A stretch of DNA of 64,000 nt, taken from assembly GCA_023400985.1 (NCBI GenBank), contig JAEXEN010000040.1, forward strand, positions 1 through 64,000, given 5' to 3'. Positions 42,291 through 51,201 of this stretch are shown here, in pieces. Within the stretch, counting starts at the first letter, position 1. The number at the start of each line of letters is the position of its first letter. A program made the position numbers and the translations under genes. The notes under the pieces were generated by a model. That model saw nothing but the letters and a program-made list of their open reading frames with translations, was not told the DNA's origin and did not search any database. Source of the DNA: Bacillota bacterium. Its GTDB lineage: Bacteria > Bacillota > Clostridia > Christensenellales > CAG-138.

Positions 42291-43322
42291 TTATCTGAGC
42301 CACTCTTCGATTATCTTGTCGAGTTGAACTCTAATACCGGCAAAGTCCTTATCCAAATCTAATGTTTTAACGCTGATCTTATTGCCGTCCATAAGATAGC
42401 AATTATCCGGCGTAATTTCCTCGTCCGTTTTTGCATACAGCAGCATGCCGCTAACGTTGCCGGTGTGATTAACATCCTTGTTTTTCACATATGAGAAAAT
42501 TTGATAAATATTGCCCGAGTGTATGGTTTGGCTATTAAATAAGCTGTTTGTTTGCATGGTGTGCCCATAATATTTTGTATCGATAATAAGGGTTTTCTTC
42601 GCGCTTTCAAGTGTAATGTCGGATTTCATAGCAGGCAGCAGATCGACGATACCGTCGTCAACGTTCCAGTTAATATGAGCCGCAGATACTTTACAGCTTG
42701 GATAGTGTTTTCGATAATACTCAAGCACAAATTTTTCAAATAGCCTATGTAAATTATCATCCTTAAACTGGGACAGCTTTTTAGAACCTTGCTGCATCGT
42801 GGGAAGCAATGACTCGATCACAAGATAACAGATATTGATAAGCATCTTGTAAGTCGCATTGTTGCGGTTATATTTGATACTTGCCCACTTTATGTCAGAT
42901 GGATTTATTGTATCAACAGCGCTGAAATAGAGCATGACTTTTTTCAGTGCCTTTTTCTGTTCTTTGGAAACCTCATCAGAATGGATAAGCAATAATGATG
43001 TTGATTTCAAAATCTGATTGATATAACTGTTTTCTGAATACTCATCAAATTCGCAGAAAAGCCGCTTCTTTTGAATATTATTTTCCTTTAAGGATGCAGA
43101 AATATTTATCTTCCCATGCGGTGAACAAAGAGCATCTGTTTGAGGTACGTACTCGCGACCAAGCCCTCTTTTAATTTGATTAGCAATCCCCTTCGCCAGA
43201 ATAGCCGCCAACAAATCTTCTACATGTTCAAAATCTTCAAGCGCTATTTTAGCATAGCTATCCGCATTCAACACTTGGAAAGCATAGGCAAGCATATAGT
43301 AGATGTTTTGTATCTTAATCAT
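42291..43322 (-). CDS. mcrC: McrC nuclease subunit of a type IV restriction system
   Basis: The 343-residue product is the nuclease partner of McrB, cutting modified DNA. After an N-terminal domain starting IKIQNIYYMLAYAFQVL, the PD-(D/E)xK core is visible as D235 in MKSDITLE and D248/K250 in LIIDTKYYG, followed by QIFSYVKNK. ATG 43322 overlaps the McrB stop region by 8 nt, giving a standard mcrBC operon. Length agrees with McrC proteins. Confidence 0.93.
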   Translation of the reverse strand: MIKIQNIYYMLAYAFQVLNADSYAKIALEDFEHVEDLLAAILAKGIANQIKRGLGREYVPQTDALCSPHGKINISASLKENNIQKKRLFCEFDEYSENSYINQILKSTSLLLIHSDEVSKEQKKALKKVMLYFSAVDTINPSDIKWASIKYNRNNATYKMLINICYLVIESLLPTMQQGSKKLSQFKDDNLHRLFEKFVLEYYRKHYPSCKVSAAHINWNVDDGIVDLLPAMKSDITLESAKKTLIIDTKYYGHTMQTNSLFNSQTIHSGNIYQIFSYVKNKDVNHTGNVSGMLLYAKTDEEITPDNCYLMDGNKISVKTLDLDKDFAGIRVQLDKIIEEWLR

Positions 43323-45795
43323 TCAGCGTACCACGAAGTTTTCTCGTCCAATCTTCAATTTTGGACTTCTCGTCAAACCAATACTCGTTCAAAAGAGGAA
43401 GCAGCTCAAATTTAATAATTGAAGAAAGCCATTCATCAGTCACCTCCTCATCGGTGCAAAAATAACTGTGTCCAATCCTGAACCCATCTCCAAGCGATTC
43501 GTCTCTGCTGATCGCCTCGTTCAGCTCTTTCACCCGCTCAATTAGCATAGCAAATTTATTGCTTTTTGAATGTTCAACGATAGCCTGAAATCCATCAGAA
43601 TCATACGCGGGTTCTATCTCATAAAAAGCAAATCTTCTTCTCAGCGCATAATCGATCATGGCAAGGCTGCGGTCGGCTGTATTCATCAATCCGATTATAT
43701 AGACATTTCTAGGCACAGAAAACAATTCGTTAGAGTAGAGGAGCCTGAGCTTTTCTCCGCGCTTGTCGTTTTCAATTAGCATGAGCAGTTCACCGAAAAT
43801 TTTGCTTAGGTTGCCTCGATTAATTTCGTCGATGATAAAGAAGTAATCACGCTCAACATCATCCTGCGCCTTTTTGCAAAATTGATAAAAGGGGCCGGGA
43901 GTAAGCTCAAATCCATCTTTCGTAGGCCGGAAGCCCATAATAAAATCTTCATAGCTGTAGCTTTGATGGAATTGCACCATCATAACGCGGCTGGTATCCT
44001 TTGCGCCTATAATTGAATAGGCAAGGCGCTTGGCGGCAAAGGTTTTTCCTACGCCCGGCGCTCCCTGTATGATGATGTTCTTTTTCGATTTCAGCAGAGT
44101 TACAAGAACCTCATACTGTTCGGGTTCCATAAAAACTTCATTGAGGAAATCAACGTCAGAGTATTCTTCATATTTGATTTCCTCTTCCGGCTCGACCTCT
44201 TCAATAGCGCTTTCTCCGGCAATAAGCAGCTCCAATTTTTGGACGTAGTCAGTATATGTTGTGATGTCCGTCAGCGTTTTCATCACAGCCTGTCCCGGAT
44301 GATCCCAACTGCCGCTGTTCGTCCATCTGACTTTTCGGATGTGTTTATATTCATCACGTTCAGGTGCAAATATGTAGCCGGATTCCACAACTCCGCGCCC
44401 TATTATTTCATGCATTCCTTTTTTTACAAAAACAATGTCTCCTTCTTGTATTGCGTGAACAAATTGCCATGTCGCCAAAGAGTCATTCCTATACGATTTT
44501 GTTTCGTCGTATACTTCTTTCATTTTAGTGCGCATGGCTTCTCTGTCAGGGTATTGAGATAAATCCCCTAAGTCATCCCAGCCGATGCCCATAATATCTT
44601 GCGAATGAAATTCTTCCCACTTACTTGAGCCTTCGCCAGGAGCATATATCCAAAAATGTTTTTCTACGGCAGGCTTTAATGTCTCACCTCGGGGTTCATC
44701 ACTTTCCTTAACTTTGTTTTGCCATCTGAACTTTATTTCACTCGCTAACTCGTCAGTCATTTCTACCTGTTGGCCCTTCTCGGTTAAAGCCCAAATGCCA
44801 CGTTGAGAATTGTCAATGATACCTTCCGCAGCGAGATATGCCCTCGCCCATGCAACCTCATTATTAAACTTTTTTACGCCAAGTTTTCCACGGGTTTCAT
44901 TAATGATCTCATCAGAGAGGCTCAGATCTTCAATGATTTGATTACGGGCTTCTTCTGGTGTTGCCGTACCGCCAAGCTCTTTTAACGCATCTATCAAAGG
45001 CTCGAACCACTGCAAAAAGCTCGCTTTTGACATGCCTTTGTCCTGTTTATCTGCTACGGTCGTTAACCAAGCTGCTTGTGATAACTCAGGAAAACTATGA
45101 AAAGTCAATTCCATTGTAGCAAAGTTCTTCTGACAACAATCAACCAGCTTCATATAGCTCTCGGCATCGGGTAATTGTTTCAGATTGGATATGCCGTTTA
45201 CATCAATTGACTGACCTTCCTCGCTTTCAAGCAGGAATTGACGATTCCTCCCATCAAGATTCAGATAATAGTACGGGCGTATCCAATACAATCCCATCGT
45301 TATATTCCACTTGATGCATATTTGCTTAATTACGGTGTTATACCACGTTATAAATTCACCGCGATTGTTATCCGTGGGGTTATCGGCAAAGTGGATAGCG
45401 GCTTCAAACATATTCCACAAATTGTCTATGTCCTTGGGCTGGCGGTCTGCTTTATACCCGAAAAACCATGCCGACATATTATTGAGCACAGGGACACCGT
45501 CAAACTCTGACGGGACGGGTGCCTGAACGCCAATACGATCACCAATTGCTTTCATCAGGGCAACTCGATTGCCTGTTGTAATTCCTTTATTAAAAGCGCC
45601 GAAGACTGTAAATGGGCAGATATCATCCGAAGGCTGGTCATGATCCATGAATGGATATCGCAGTCCGGCCTGCTTATGTGCAGATTCGAGTAATGACAGC
45701 AATTCGGTACGTTTATCTTTGTACTTCAGTAATCTATCGGCAAATTCAGAATAAAAAGCTGCCCAATCAAAATTTGGTACTGTAGAATTATTCAA
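43315..45795 (-). CDS. mcrB: McrB GTPase with Mrr_N-like and EVE-like DNA-recognition domains
   Basis: The 826-residue product is much longer than E. coli McrB (about 460). The C-terminal AAA+ GTPase has Walker A GAPGVGKT (about 577-584), Walker B FFIIDEINRGN and the McrB-specific MNTADRS (about 704-710). In front are an N-terminal domain (1-250) of unknown fold, a winged-helix Mrr_N-like region (about 265-355, IDALKELGGTATPEEARNQI to GIWALTEKG), and an EVE/PUA-like region (about 388-500, HFWIYAPGEGSSKWEEF, GDIVFVKKGMHEIIGRG) of the kind that reads modified bases. Start TTG 45795 follows AAAGGAAG. Confidence 0.9.
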   Translation of the reverse strand: MNNSTVPNFDWAAFYSEFADRLLKYKDKRTELLSLLESAHKQAGLRYPFMDHDQPSDDICPFTVFGAFNKGITTGNRVALMKAIGDRIGVQAPVPSEFDGVPVLNNMSAWFFGYKADRQPKDIDNLWNMFEAAIHFADNPTDNNRGEFITWYNTVIKQICIKWNITMGLYWIRPYYYLNLDGRNRQFLLESEEGQSIDVNGISNLKQLPDAESYMKLVDCCQKNFATMELTFHSFPELSQAAWLTTVADKQDKGMSKASFLQWFEPLIDALKELGGTATPEEARNQIIEDLSLSDEIINETRGKLGVKKFNNEVAWARAYLAAEGIIDNSQRGIWALTEKGQQVEMTDELASEIKFRWQNKVKESDEPRGETLKPAVEKHFWIYAPGEGSSKWEEFHSQDIMGIGWDDLGDLSQYPDREAMRTKMKEVYDETKSYRNDSLATWQFVHAIQEGDIVFVKKGMHEIIGRGVVESGYIFAPERDEYKHIRKVRWTNSGSWDHPGQAVMKTLTDITTYTDYVQKLELLIAGESAIEEVEPEEEIKYEEYSDVDFLNEVFMEPEQYEVLVTLLKSKKNIIIQGAPGVGKTFAAKRLAYSIIGAKDTSRVMMVQFHQSYSYEDFIMGFRPTKDGFELTPGPFYQFCKKAQDDVERDYFFIIDEINRGNLSKIFGELLMLIENDKRGEKLRLLYSNELFSVPRNVYIIGLMNTADRSLAMIDYALRRRFAFYEIEPAYDSDGFQAIVEHSKSNKFAMLIERVKELNEAISRDESLGDGFRIGHSYFCTDEEVTDEWLSSIIKFELLPLLNEYWFDEKSKIEDWTRKLRGTLND

Positions 45796-45822
45796 AACGC
45801 TCTTCCTTTCTCGTAACGACTA

Positions 45823-46551
45823 TCACAATCCGATATTCCTATAAGTTAAATATTTCTTCCATCCTGTGCAAAGCATCTTGTCAATTGCTTCTTTTAGCTG
45901 TCGAGTATGCTTGGACTGCGTAATAAAAAGATAATCACGTACAGAGAAACGAGATGCCTTCAGACAAAAAACATCTGCTAACGAAGTACCTTCTATATTT
46001 CTGAAACGGGTTAGACGTTCTATGTATTGAGATTCAGGTGAATGATCTCTATGATTATAGACTATGACGCTTGCTCCGTTCTCGAAGTAATCCACAATCT
46101 CTTGATACGTTGTGTACTTATTTCCATTCGAGCTATATGGTTTAGAACTCTTTACCTCCAGACCATTATCCGGGTCTAAGAAAACTATCTCCTGATGCCT
46201 TAAATCCGACAGCGCTTGCTTATGCCAAGCATCGCGGAATTGTCTTTTGTCGGGGCGGTTTGAAAAATCCAAAAGCTCATTGAAATAAACTGCATTATTT
46301 AGTATAGTACTTTCTTCCAATTCTGCAACCGACCGAAGGTCAGATCCAACGATACGCTTTAAAACATTATGCAGAGTAATGTCAGGGGTATCGCAGGCAC
46401 TGTCAAGGTATTTTGTATGCCTGCCGTCCGTCTTGTTATCATTGGGAGTCAAGTACCAGTTTACCCCTATGGATAACCCCATTTCTTGAACTGCTCGCAG
46501 CAGTCCCAATTTTGTATAATCCCCTATATCACCAACGTATTGATCTTTCAA
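45823..46551 (-). CDS. Uncharacterised protein associated with the McrBC module
   Basis: The 242-residue soluble product has no domain I can name. Conserved-looking parts are KDQYVGDIGDYTKLGLLRAV at the start, GVNWYLTPNDNKTDGRHTKYL, EIVFLDPDNGLE in the middle and SVIVYNHRDHS later. Similar proteins are found in many bacteria, often in variable regions, without known function. The acidic DPDN and the NHRDH segment could form an active site, but that is a guess. Start TTG 46551 lies 8 nt after GGAGG, and the stop is 27 nt before mcrB, so it is the first gene of the mcrBC operon and may belong to the system. Confidence 0.75.
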   Translation of the reverse strand: MKDQYVGDIGDYTKLGLLRAVQEMGLSIGVNWYLTPNDNKTDGRHTKYLDSACDTPDITLHNVLKRIVGSDLRSVAELEESTILNNAVYFNELLDFSNRPDKRQFRDAWHKQALSDLRHQEIVFLDPDNGLEVKSSKPYSSNGNKYTTYQEIVDYFENGASVIVYNHRDHSPESQYIERLTRFRNIEGTSLADVFCLKASRFSVRDYLFITQSKHTRQLKEAIDKMLCTGWKKYLTYRNIGL

Positions 46552-46696
46552 GCTTTACGCCTCCAAGCCAAAAAAGAAACCATTTCGCCATGACATATCT
46601 CTTGGATATTTTACCATAAGCATAATAAGCAATCCAGCTTTTTGCTCGTTATAGGCCGGGTAAATTGACAAGACATAACTTTTTTATTCTGATATA

Positions 46697-46724
46697 CAAA
46701 TCGGACGGTTTTCCCGTCCGATTT
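46697..46724 (-). terminator. Hairpin after the relaxase gene
   Basis: AAATCGGACGG and CCGTCCGATTT form an 11-bp stem with a short A-rich loop just after the relaxase stop; the U tract is poor. A near-identical hairpin is at 42188-42217. Confidence 0.5.
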
Positions 46725-46729
46725 TGCTA

Positions 46730-48127
46730 TCATCGCTCTCGCTCATGATGTTTTTCCTTGTCGGTTACCCGAATCATTGCCTCCATGTTGCTCTTTGTCG
46801 CGGCCCATTCCAGCATTTCGGTCTTTGCCTTTCGGTAGTCCTCATACTGTACTTTTCTCTGCGTGGACAGTTCTGAAAATTCTGCGTTGAGCTGTGCAAC
46901 GGAGGGGAGTTTTTTTACGCCCAACTCATCAAACGCGTGCTTTGCCGCAAGGTGCATTTCTATGTCCGCGTGGTGCTGTTCGTAGAACTCGCTGGGACGT
47001 TTCGCCTTGCGGTATTCGGCGTATGTATTCCGTGTCTCGCCATAATTTATGATGTGCGTTTTCAGTTCTTTTATCTCGCGCATACGCGCTTTGCCAAGCT
47101 TGAGCCTGTCGGAAATCAAATTGAAATCCGCTAACACCGCGCTCGCTTTTGCGTCCAGTTCCTCCATATTTGTGAGCCCGTGCTCCGTGAAAAAGTTGAG
47201 CGCCTTGGCAGATTCCTTCAGATTGAAAACCTTAGCCCATTTTTCATATTCTACGCCCTTGCCCTCGGCCAACTTCTTTTGAATATCGATGATAAAAGCA
47301 ACGCGTCGATCTTCGGCTCCTGATCTTTTTTTCTTGCCGATAGAAGGAATATATGCTCCTGAAATTTTTGCTCGTAAAACGTCCTCGGCATATTCCGTAC
47401 CGAGTGTTTTCGCGCGGGTGAAGCGCTCTTGGTCGGGCGCGTGGAACGAGATGTATTTCCCGTGTTTGACCTCATATCCTGCCGCTTCCATACGTCTCAG
47501 GAAGTGGTCGAAATCTGTGCAGCCGGGAAGCAGCTCGTCGATGGTTTTGCGCAGCTTAGCCTTCCAACTCACACCCTCTCGCTCGGCTTTCCACTCGGCA
47601 TAATGCTTGCCTTTCGGAGCGGGATTCTCGATGATTGAGATATCGTTATCCAGACATAGTCTGTCGCTGATCTCGCGCACAACCTCGGCACTGTTTTTAT
47701 AATTGTTGAACTTGTGCATACAGTCCAGGGTGGTCGAATTGAAAATGATATGATTATGAACATGGGCCTTGTCTATGTGCGTCGCCACGATGAACTGATG
47801 CTGACCGCCGGTGAAGCGCATCGCCAGTTCATAGCCGATTTTGTTGGCCTGCTCAGGTGTGACCTCTCCGGGCAAAAACGCTTGTCGAATCTGATAGGCG
47901 ATAATGTCCCGGCCTTGCTGCGGTTCCCTGCCAGTGATGCTGGAATATTTCTGCTTTGAAAGCAGAAATTCCGTATCTACGGTCTCCGGCGAGCATTCAT
48001 AGGAACTGACATATTCGCCATCCAAAGTCTTATCCGGGTTGATGGCATAGTCCGTCCTGTCGCCAAGGGATTGAGCAATCGTCTTGCCCTTATTGACGTG
48101 CATGGTAATAAGGCGTGTCGTTGCCAT
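46730..48127 (-). CDS. Relaxase (MobA/VirD2-like mobilization nuclease)
   Basis: The 465-residue product nicks plasmid or element DNA at oriT and stays attached through tyrosine. The histidine triad is HIDKAHVHNH (about residues 115-124), and Tyr residues near the N-terminus (TDYAINP) are candidate nucleophiles. The C-terminal half is a long charged helical region ending KEKHHERER. Such relaxases mobilise clostridial elements with a helper's secretion apparatus. It overlaps mobC by one base. Its 3' end is duplicated beside hsdR. Confidence 0.9.
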   Translation of the reverse strand: MATTRLITMHVNKGKTIAQSLGDRTDYAINPDKTLDGEYVSSYECSPETVDTEFLLSKQKYSSITGREPQQGRDIIAYQIRQAFLPGEVTPEQANKIGYELAMRFTGGQHQFIVATHIDKAHVHNHIIFNSTTLDCMHKFNNYKNSAEVVREISDRLCLDNDISIIENPAPKGKHYAEWKAEREGVSWKAKLRKTIDELLPGCTDFDHFLRRMEAAGYEVKHGKYISFHAPDQERFTRAKTLGTEYAEDVLRAKISGAYIPSIGKKKRSGAEDRRVAFIIDIQKKLAEGKGVEYEKWAKVFNLKESAKALNFFTEHGLTNMEELDAKASAVLADFNLISDRLKLGKARMREIKELKTHIINYGETRNTYAEYRKAKRPSEFYEQHHADIEMHLAAKHAFDELGVKKLPSVAQLNAEFSELSTQRKVQYEDYRKAKTEMLEWAATKSNMEAMIRVTDKEKHHERER

Positions 48128-48468
48128 TACAGAACCTTCAGTGTTGCCAACTCGCTGATGACGCCCTTCATTTGTTCACAGAGCGCATCATATCTCTGCT
48201 TTAAATCTTCCACATCGGTCTCATAGAGATTGCGCGTCTCATTGCAGCGTGTAGCGATTTGGTTCACATTATTGGAAGTCCTCCGCATGAGGGAAAGCAT
48301 CTCCTGAAATTGCGTCAGATCCAAATTGATCACATAGCCGTCAATGGCTATTTTGCGGAGATAGGCACTTTGATTTTTCGTACCGAACAGCGCCATTTTC
48401 TGTTTAATCAGATCATGCTCATGCTCCGATACTTTGAAAAACAATCCAATATTCCTTTCGTTCACCAT
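48127..48468 (-). CDS. mobC: MobC relaxosome accessory protein
   Basis: The 113-residue product resembles MobC-family proteins: an N-terminal ribbon-helix-helix-like part (VSEHEHDLIKQKMALFGTKNQSAYLRKIAIDGY) and a helical part with the family's LRRTSNNVNQIATRCNET-type segment (here MRRTSNNVNQIA). It binds near oriT and helps the relaxase open DNA. The stop overlaps the relaxase start by one base, so both are one unit. oriT would be expected upstream (48470-48640), but I could not identify it there. Confidence 0.92.
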   Translation of the reverse strand: MVNERNIGLFFKVSEHEHDLIKQKMALFGTKNQSAYLRKIAIDGYVINLDLTQFQEMLSLMRRTSNNVNQIATRCNETRNLYETDVEDLKQRYDALCEQMKGVISELATLKVL

Positions 48469-48647
48469 TTGATACCTCCAATCGTCTATAACGCTTTAGA
48501 AACCATCTCACGGTTTCCGAGGATAAACTAAGACTCCCCTGAAACTGGTGGCTTGCTGTTTGGTATTACTGCATGTTTTAAGGCCTAAAATAGTTAGATG
48601 ACAGGGACATATGCTCCATTTCTGATTCGCAACTTATGAGGAGAGCA

Positions 48648-49295
48648 TCAGCGTATGCCGATGCTCTCCTCATATTTGTCTTGGGGGATATCCTCCAAAA
48701 TTTTCATCATCAGCTCGCGAGCACGATAAAGATGAAATACCGACATTTCATTCATCGGGATGACGGCCTTGCCAAAACTGCTATATTCTTTGGCCTCGTC
48801 GTGTTCCAATCCCATCACATCTAATCCATCCACAAGATCACGCTGCGTGTACTCCTGATACTTCCGGTAGTCAACGGCACTGGCTTGAACCAGTTTAAGA
48901 AACTCGTCAAAGTAGCCGTTGCAGATAATACGGGAAACAACTTCCGGTGTTGAGATGTAACCGGCTTCGTCGTCATGCTGTGAGAACTCCTTTATTCCCT
49001 CCAAGGTCTCTATGGCATCATCGGATAATCCGAGGCTGTTCACCAGTGCCATGTTCTCATGCACTTTGCTGTCCGTATCGCCAAGCAGATATTCGTATGG
49101 CACCTTGAAAAACTCGGCGATGCGTTTGAAATTGTACATATCCGGGATAGTTTTGCCGTCCTTCCACTGCGCCACGGCCTGCCTTGTGACGCCGACATAA
49201 TCCGCCAGCGCCTGCTGGCTTGCGCCGGTATCGTCCATCAATTGGCGCAGCCGTGTGGGGAATGGGAGATAGTAACTTTTATTTTCCTCGGTCAT
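48648..49295 (-). CDS. XRE-family regulator of the mobilization region
   Basis: The 215-residue product has an XRE domain at residues 10-68 (ASQQALADYVGVTRQAVAQWKDG) and a long helical C-terminal part without known domain. Proteins of this size and layout are common in clostridial integrative elements. ATG 49295 follows AGAAGGAGG. It is transcribed away from the small gene at 49513 with operator-like TTGAC repeats between them, and reads toward mobC but with a 180-bp gap, so separate transcription is likely. Confidence 0.85.
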   Translation of the reverse strand: MTEENKSYYLPFPTRLRQLMDDTGASQQALADYVGVTRQAVAQWKDGKTIPDMYNFKRIAEFFKVPYEYLLGDTDSKVHENMALVNSLGLSDDAIETLEGIKEFSQHDDEAGYISTPEVVSRIICNGYFDEFLKLVQASAVDYRKYQEYTQRDLVDGLDVMGLEHDEAKEYSSFGKAVIPMNEMSVFHLYRARELMMKILEDIPQDKYEESIGIR

Positions 49296-49353
49296 CCGGA
49301 AAGCCTCCTTCTGTTATTCTCCGTTGCACTTTTAGTCATAACGTCATTTGTTA

Positions 49354-49382
49354 TTGACATGACAAGTCAAATTTACTATACT
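49354..49382 (+). promoter_or_regulatory. Promoter with operator-like repeats
   Basis: TTGACA (49354-49359), a 17-bp spacer and TATACT (49377-49382). The -35 is part of the palindrome TTGAC/GTCAA and nearby TGAC motifs repeat, a likely target of the divergent XRE protein. Confidence 0.65.
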
Positions 49383-49512
49383 GGCATTATAGCAAGTAAA
49401 AGATACATTGTCAATAGTTTTGTAAGAATTAATTGCGATAGGAAGGAGTGGCAACGCATAGCCGCGACCACTAGATGCACCTTGAAAATTGAATATGGAG
49501 AAAGGACAGCGG

Positions 49513-49710
49513 ATGAAAAAAGAGCACGACGAGCAGCGAGATGAAATTGAATTGCCGCAGGAAATTATTGAATCATTTGCTCGTTTCCTCGTACCGGAAA
49601 TACGAAAATATTATGAAAGTGAGCAGGGGCAGCGGGAATTCAAAGAGTGGGAAGAACAGCAGGACAAAGAAAACCATAAAAAAGAAAAGAACTCAGGAAA
49701 ACAATCCTGA
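49513..49710 (+). CDS. Small charged protein of the mobile element, function unknown
   Basis: The 65-residue product is very rich in Glu, Lys and Gln with a short hydrophobic centre (IIESFARFLVPEIRKYY), and is predicted helical. ATG 49513 follows AAAGGA with 6-nt spacing; an ATG at 49495 has no site. It lies divergent to the XRE gene, a place where integrative elements often carry a small protein like this. No function is known to me. Confidence 0.6.
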   Translation: MKKEHDEQRDEIELPQEIIESFARFLVPEIRKYYESEQGQREFKEWEEQQDKENHKKEKNSGKQS

Positions 49711-49722
49711 GTTCTTTTCATG
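49688..49722. terminator. Bidirectional terminator between the small gene and the HNH-like gene
   Basis: GAACTCAGGA and TCCTGAGTTC form a 10-bp stem around a 7-nt loop with TTTTC to the right and TTTC to the left. It overlaps the stop region of the small gene. Confidence 0.8.
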
Positions 49723-49732
49723 ATGATATATT

Positions 49733-51019
49733 TCAATATAAGCCGTAAATTGTTTCAAAATAGTTAATGCTTGTTTCCATCATAGAAATTAAAGTACCTT
49801 TAGTTTCCATTTCGGAATAATCTCTTAGTGCTGCATCTTGGCATTCTTTCGTTAGGATAAAAGCATCCTCAACACCTAAAAGCTCTCTTAAATTATCATT
49901 AAAAGTTTTTGCGGCTTTATAATGATACTGATTATCAAGTAGCTTTCGAAATATGTATATAGGAATTACTCTATCTTGATTTCCGTAATCAAAAAGGGCA
50001 GAAAAATCATTTTTTCCGATTGTATATTTCTGGATGGCTACCTTAAGCGCGTCAGCACAAGATTTTAGATAGTTTAACGACAAATATCGTTGAATTAACT
50101 GTTGAAGCCGATTTGCTATGTCCCTTTGAATCCGCGTCAAAGCGTTTAATGGAATTTCGGATAGAATTTGTGGTATACCCAATATCCCAAAGACAGTTTC
50201 GCCATTAGAGCCATCAGAATGATATAGGTAAGCCTTTATTAATGTTGAGGGAAGAATAATCTGCCTCCCGGTATCTCTAATCTTTACTTTGTACATGATG
50301 ATATCCCAAAGTCCAAAAATAACATACTGAAATCCATTAGCATCAATATATTCATATATCATATTACTACCGGGCCGACAGAAAGAGTCCATGGTGGTAT
50401 ATGCGAAACCATCTATTACTATTTCGACGAAATCATTATCTGCATCCGGATTTAAAATATATGATACTATACCCTCATATTGTTCTTTCTCATAGCCTGT
50501 AATTCCGTTAACTAAGCAATGCCATTCATAAGTGATCTTCGCAATCGTATGGAGGGCTTCATTTGATATGAACATTTCGTTTAAACTAAATTTTTTATTA
50601 ATAGTGGTATTTTGAGCATCAAGGGCTTTCAAATCTTCGCGTTTTACACCTTTTTTCTTTGAGAGCAAATCAATGTTGCCAACTAAAGACTGTTTCCCAT
50701 CTTTTTTTATATGAAATAGCCTATTTGTATTGCCAAAAAATGATGTCCTATCTGTGAGTTGAACATTTTCGAGATTTTCTCCGTCAATCTCAACGTCTAC
50801 AGTATATCTGACTGGGTCTCCATCACGTTCAGTTAGGCCAATTTGATTTCTAAAAAAAGCAAGTGTGTCAATCATGTGCTTTTCATAATGGTCATTAGTG
50901 AATCCGTTGTGCTTTTTACATACAGATTTCTTGCGGAGTTTTGCTCCGGTCAAGGCCCAAGGGATTATGTCAGAGACGGTTAAGTCTTCTGAGTTGCAAT
51001 AAATACATCTTGTAGGCAT
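49733..51019 (-). CDS. Putative HNH-like endonuclease domain protein, function unknown
   Basis: The 428-residue product begins with a treble-clef-like motif: CIYCNSEDLTVSDIIPWAL, then KKSVCKKHNGFTN, matching the CxxC..(E/S)DIIP..C..HN layout of HNH nucleases of the HNH_5-like kind, except that the usual EHIIP is SDIIP. The remaining 370 residues have no domain I recognise. ATG 51019 is preferred to an upstream TTG. The AT-rich gene sits between the mobile element and the tmRNA gene. It may be a solitary defence nuclease, but the altered catalytic segment leaves activity open. Confidence 0.65.
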   Translation of the reverse strand: MPTRCIYCNSEDLTVSDIIPWALTGAKLRKKSVCKKHNGFTNDHYEKHMIDTLAFFRNQIGLTERDGDPVRYTVDVEIDGENLENVQLTDRTSFFGNTNRLFHIKKDGKQSLVGNIDLLSKKKGVKREDLKALDAQNTTINKKFSLNEMFISNEALHTIAKITYEWHCLVNGITGYEKEQYEGIVSYILNPDADNDFVEIVIDGFAYTTMDSFCRPGSNMIYEYIDANGFQYVIFGLWDIIMYKVKIRDTGRQIILPSTLIKAYLYHSDGSNGETVFGILGIPQILSEIPLNALTRIQRDIANRLQQLIQRYLSLNYLKSCADALKVAIQKYTIGKNDFSALFDYGNQDRVIPIYIFRKLLDNQYHYKAAKTFNDNLRELLGVEDAFILTKECQDAALRDYSEMETKGTLISMMETSINYFETIYGLY

Positions 51020-51092
51020 GTTGTTCACCAACTTCCAATTTAGAAGTGTACAAATATTTTATAGCTGTGCATATTATATCTTGGCAAAGAGA

Positions 51093-51131
51093 AAAGAGCA
51101 ATCAAGATTGACCTTGATTGCTCTTTTCTTT
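51093..51131. terminator. Terminator after ssrA
   Basis: GAGCAATCAAG and CTTGATTGCTC form a perfect 11-bp stem with a 6-nt loop; the minus strand continues TTTTC, and A/T runs lie on both sides. It is about 70 nt after the tmRNA 3' end. Confidence 0.75.
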
Positions 51132-51201
51132 GTTGACACTACAACCACACCAGTACGGCGAAACCGCCGTTGAAATAATAGGTGTTCGTGTAATGTCCAT
51201 T

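Larger units (their letters stand above)
33618..49722. mobile_element. Probable integrative mobilizable element carrying restriction systems
   Basis: The block holds a (defective) serine recombinase at its left edge, a MobC/relaxase pair and XRE regulator at the right, and type I and McrBC restriction cargo between. It is visibly AT-richer than the flanking backbone. No type IV secretion genes are present, so it would rely on a helper. Exact ends were not found: no convincing direct repeat pairs the two edges, and the right limit could extend to the tmRNA gene at 51202. Confidence 0.6.

Noticed and set aside
42184..46755. Transposon ends around mcrBC
   Set aside because: The bracketing repeat is recognisable as the relaxase 3' end and terminator, so gene duplication or recombination explains it better than insertion-sequence ends.
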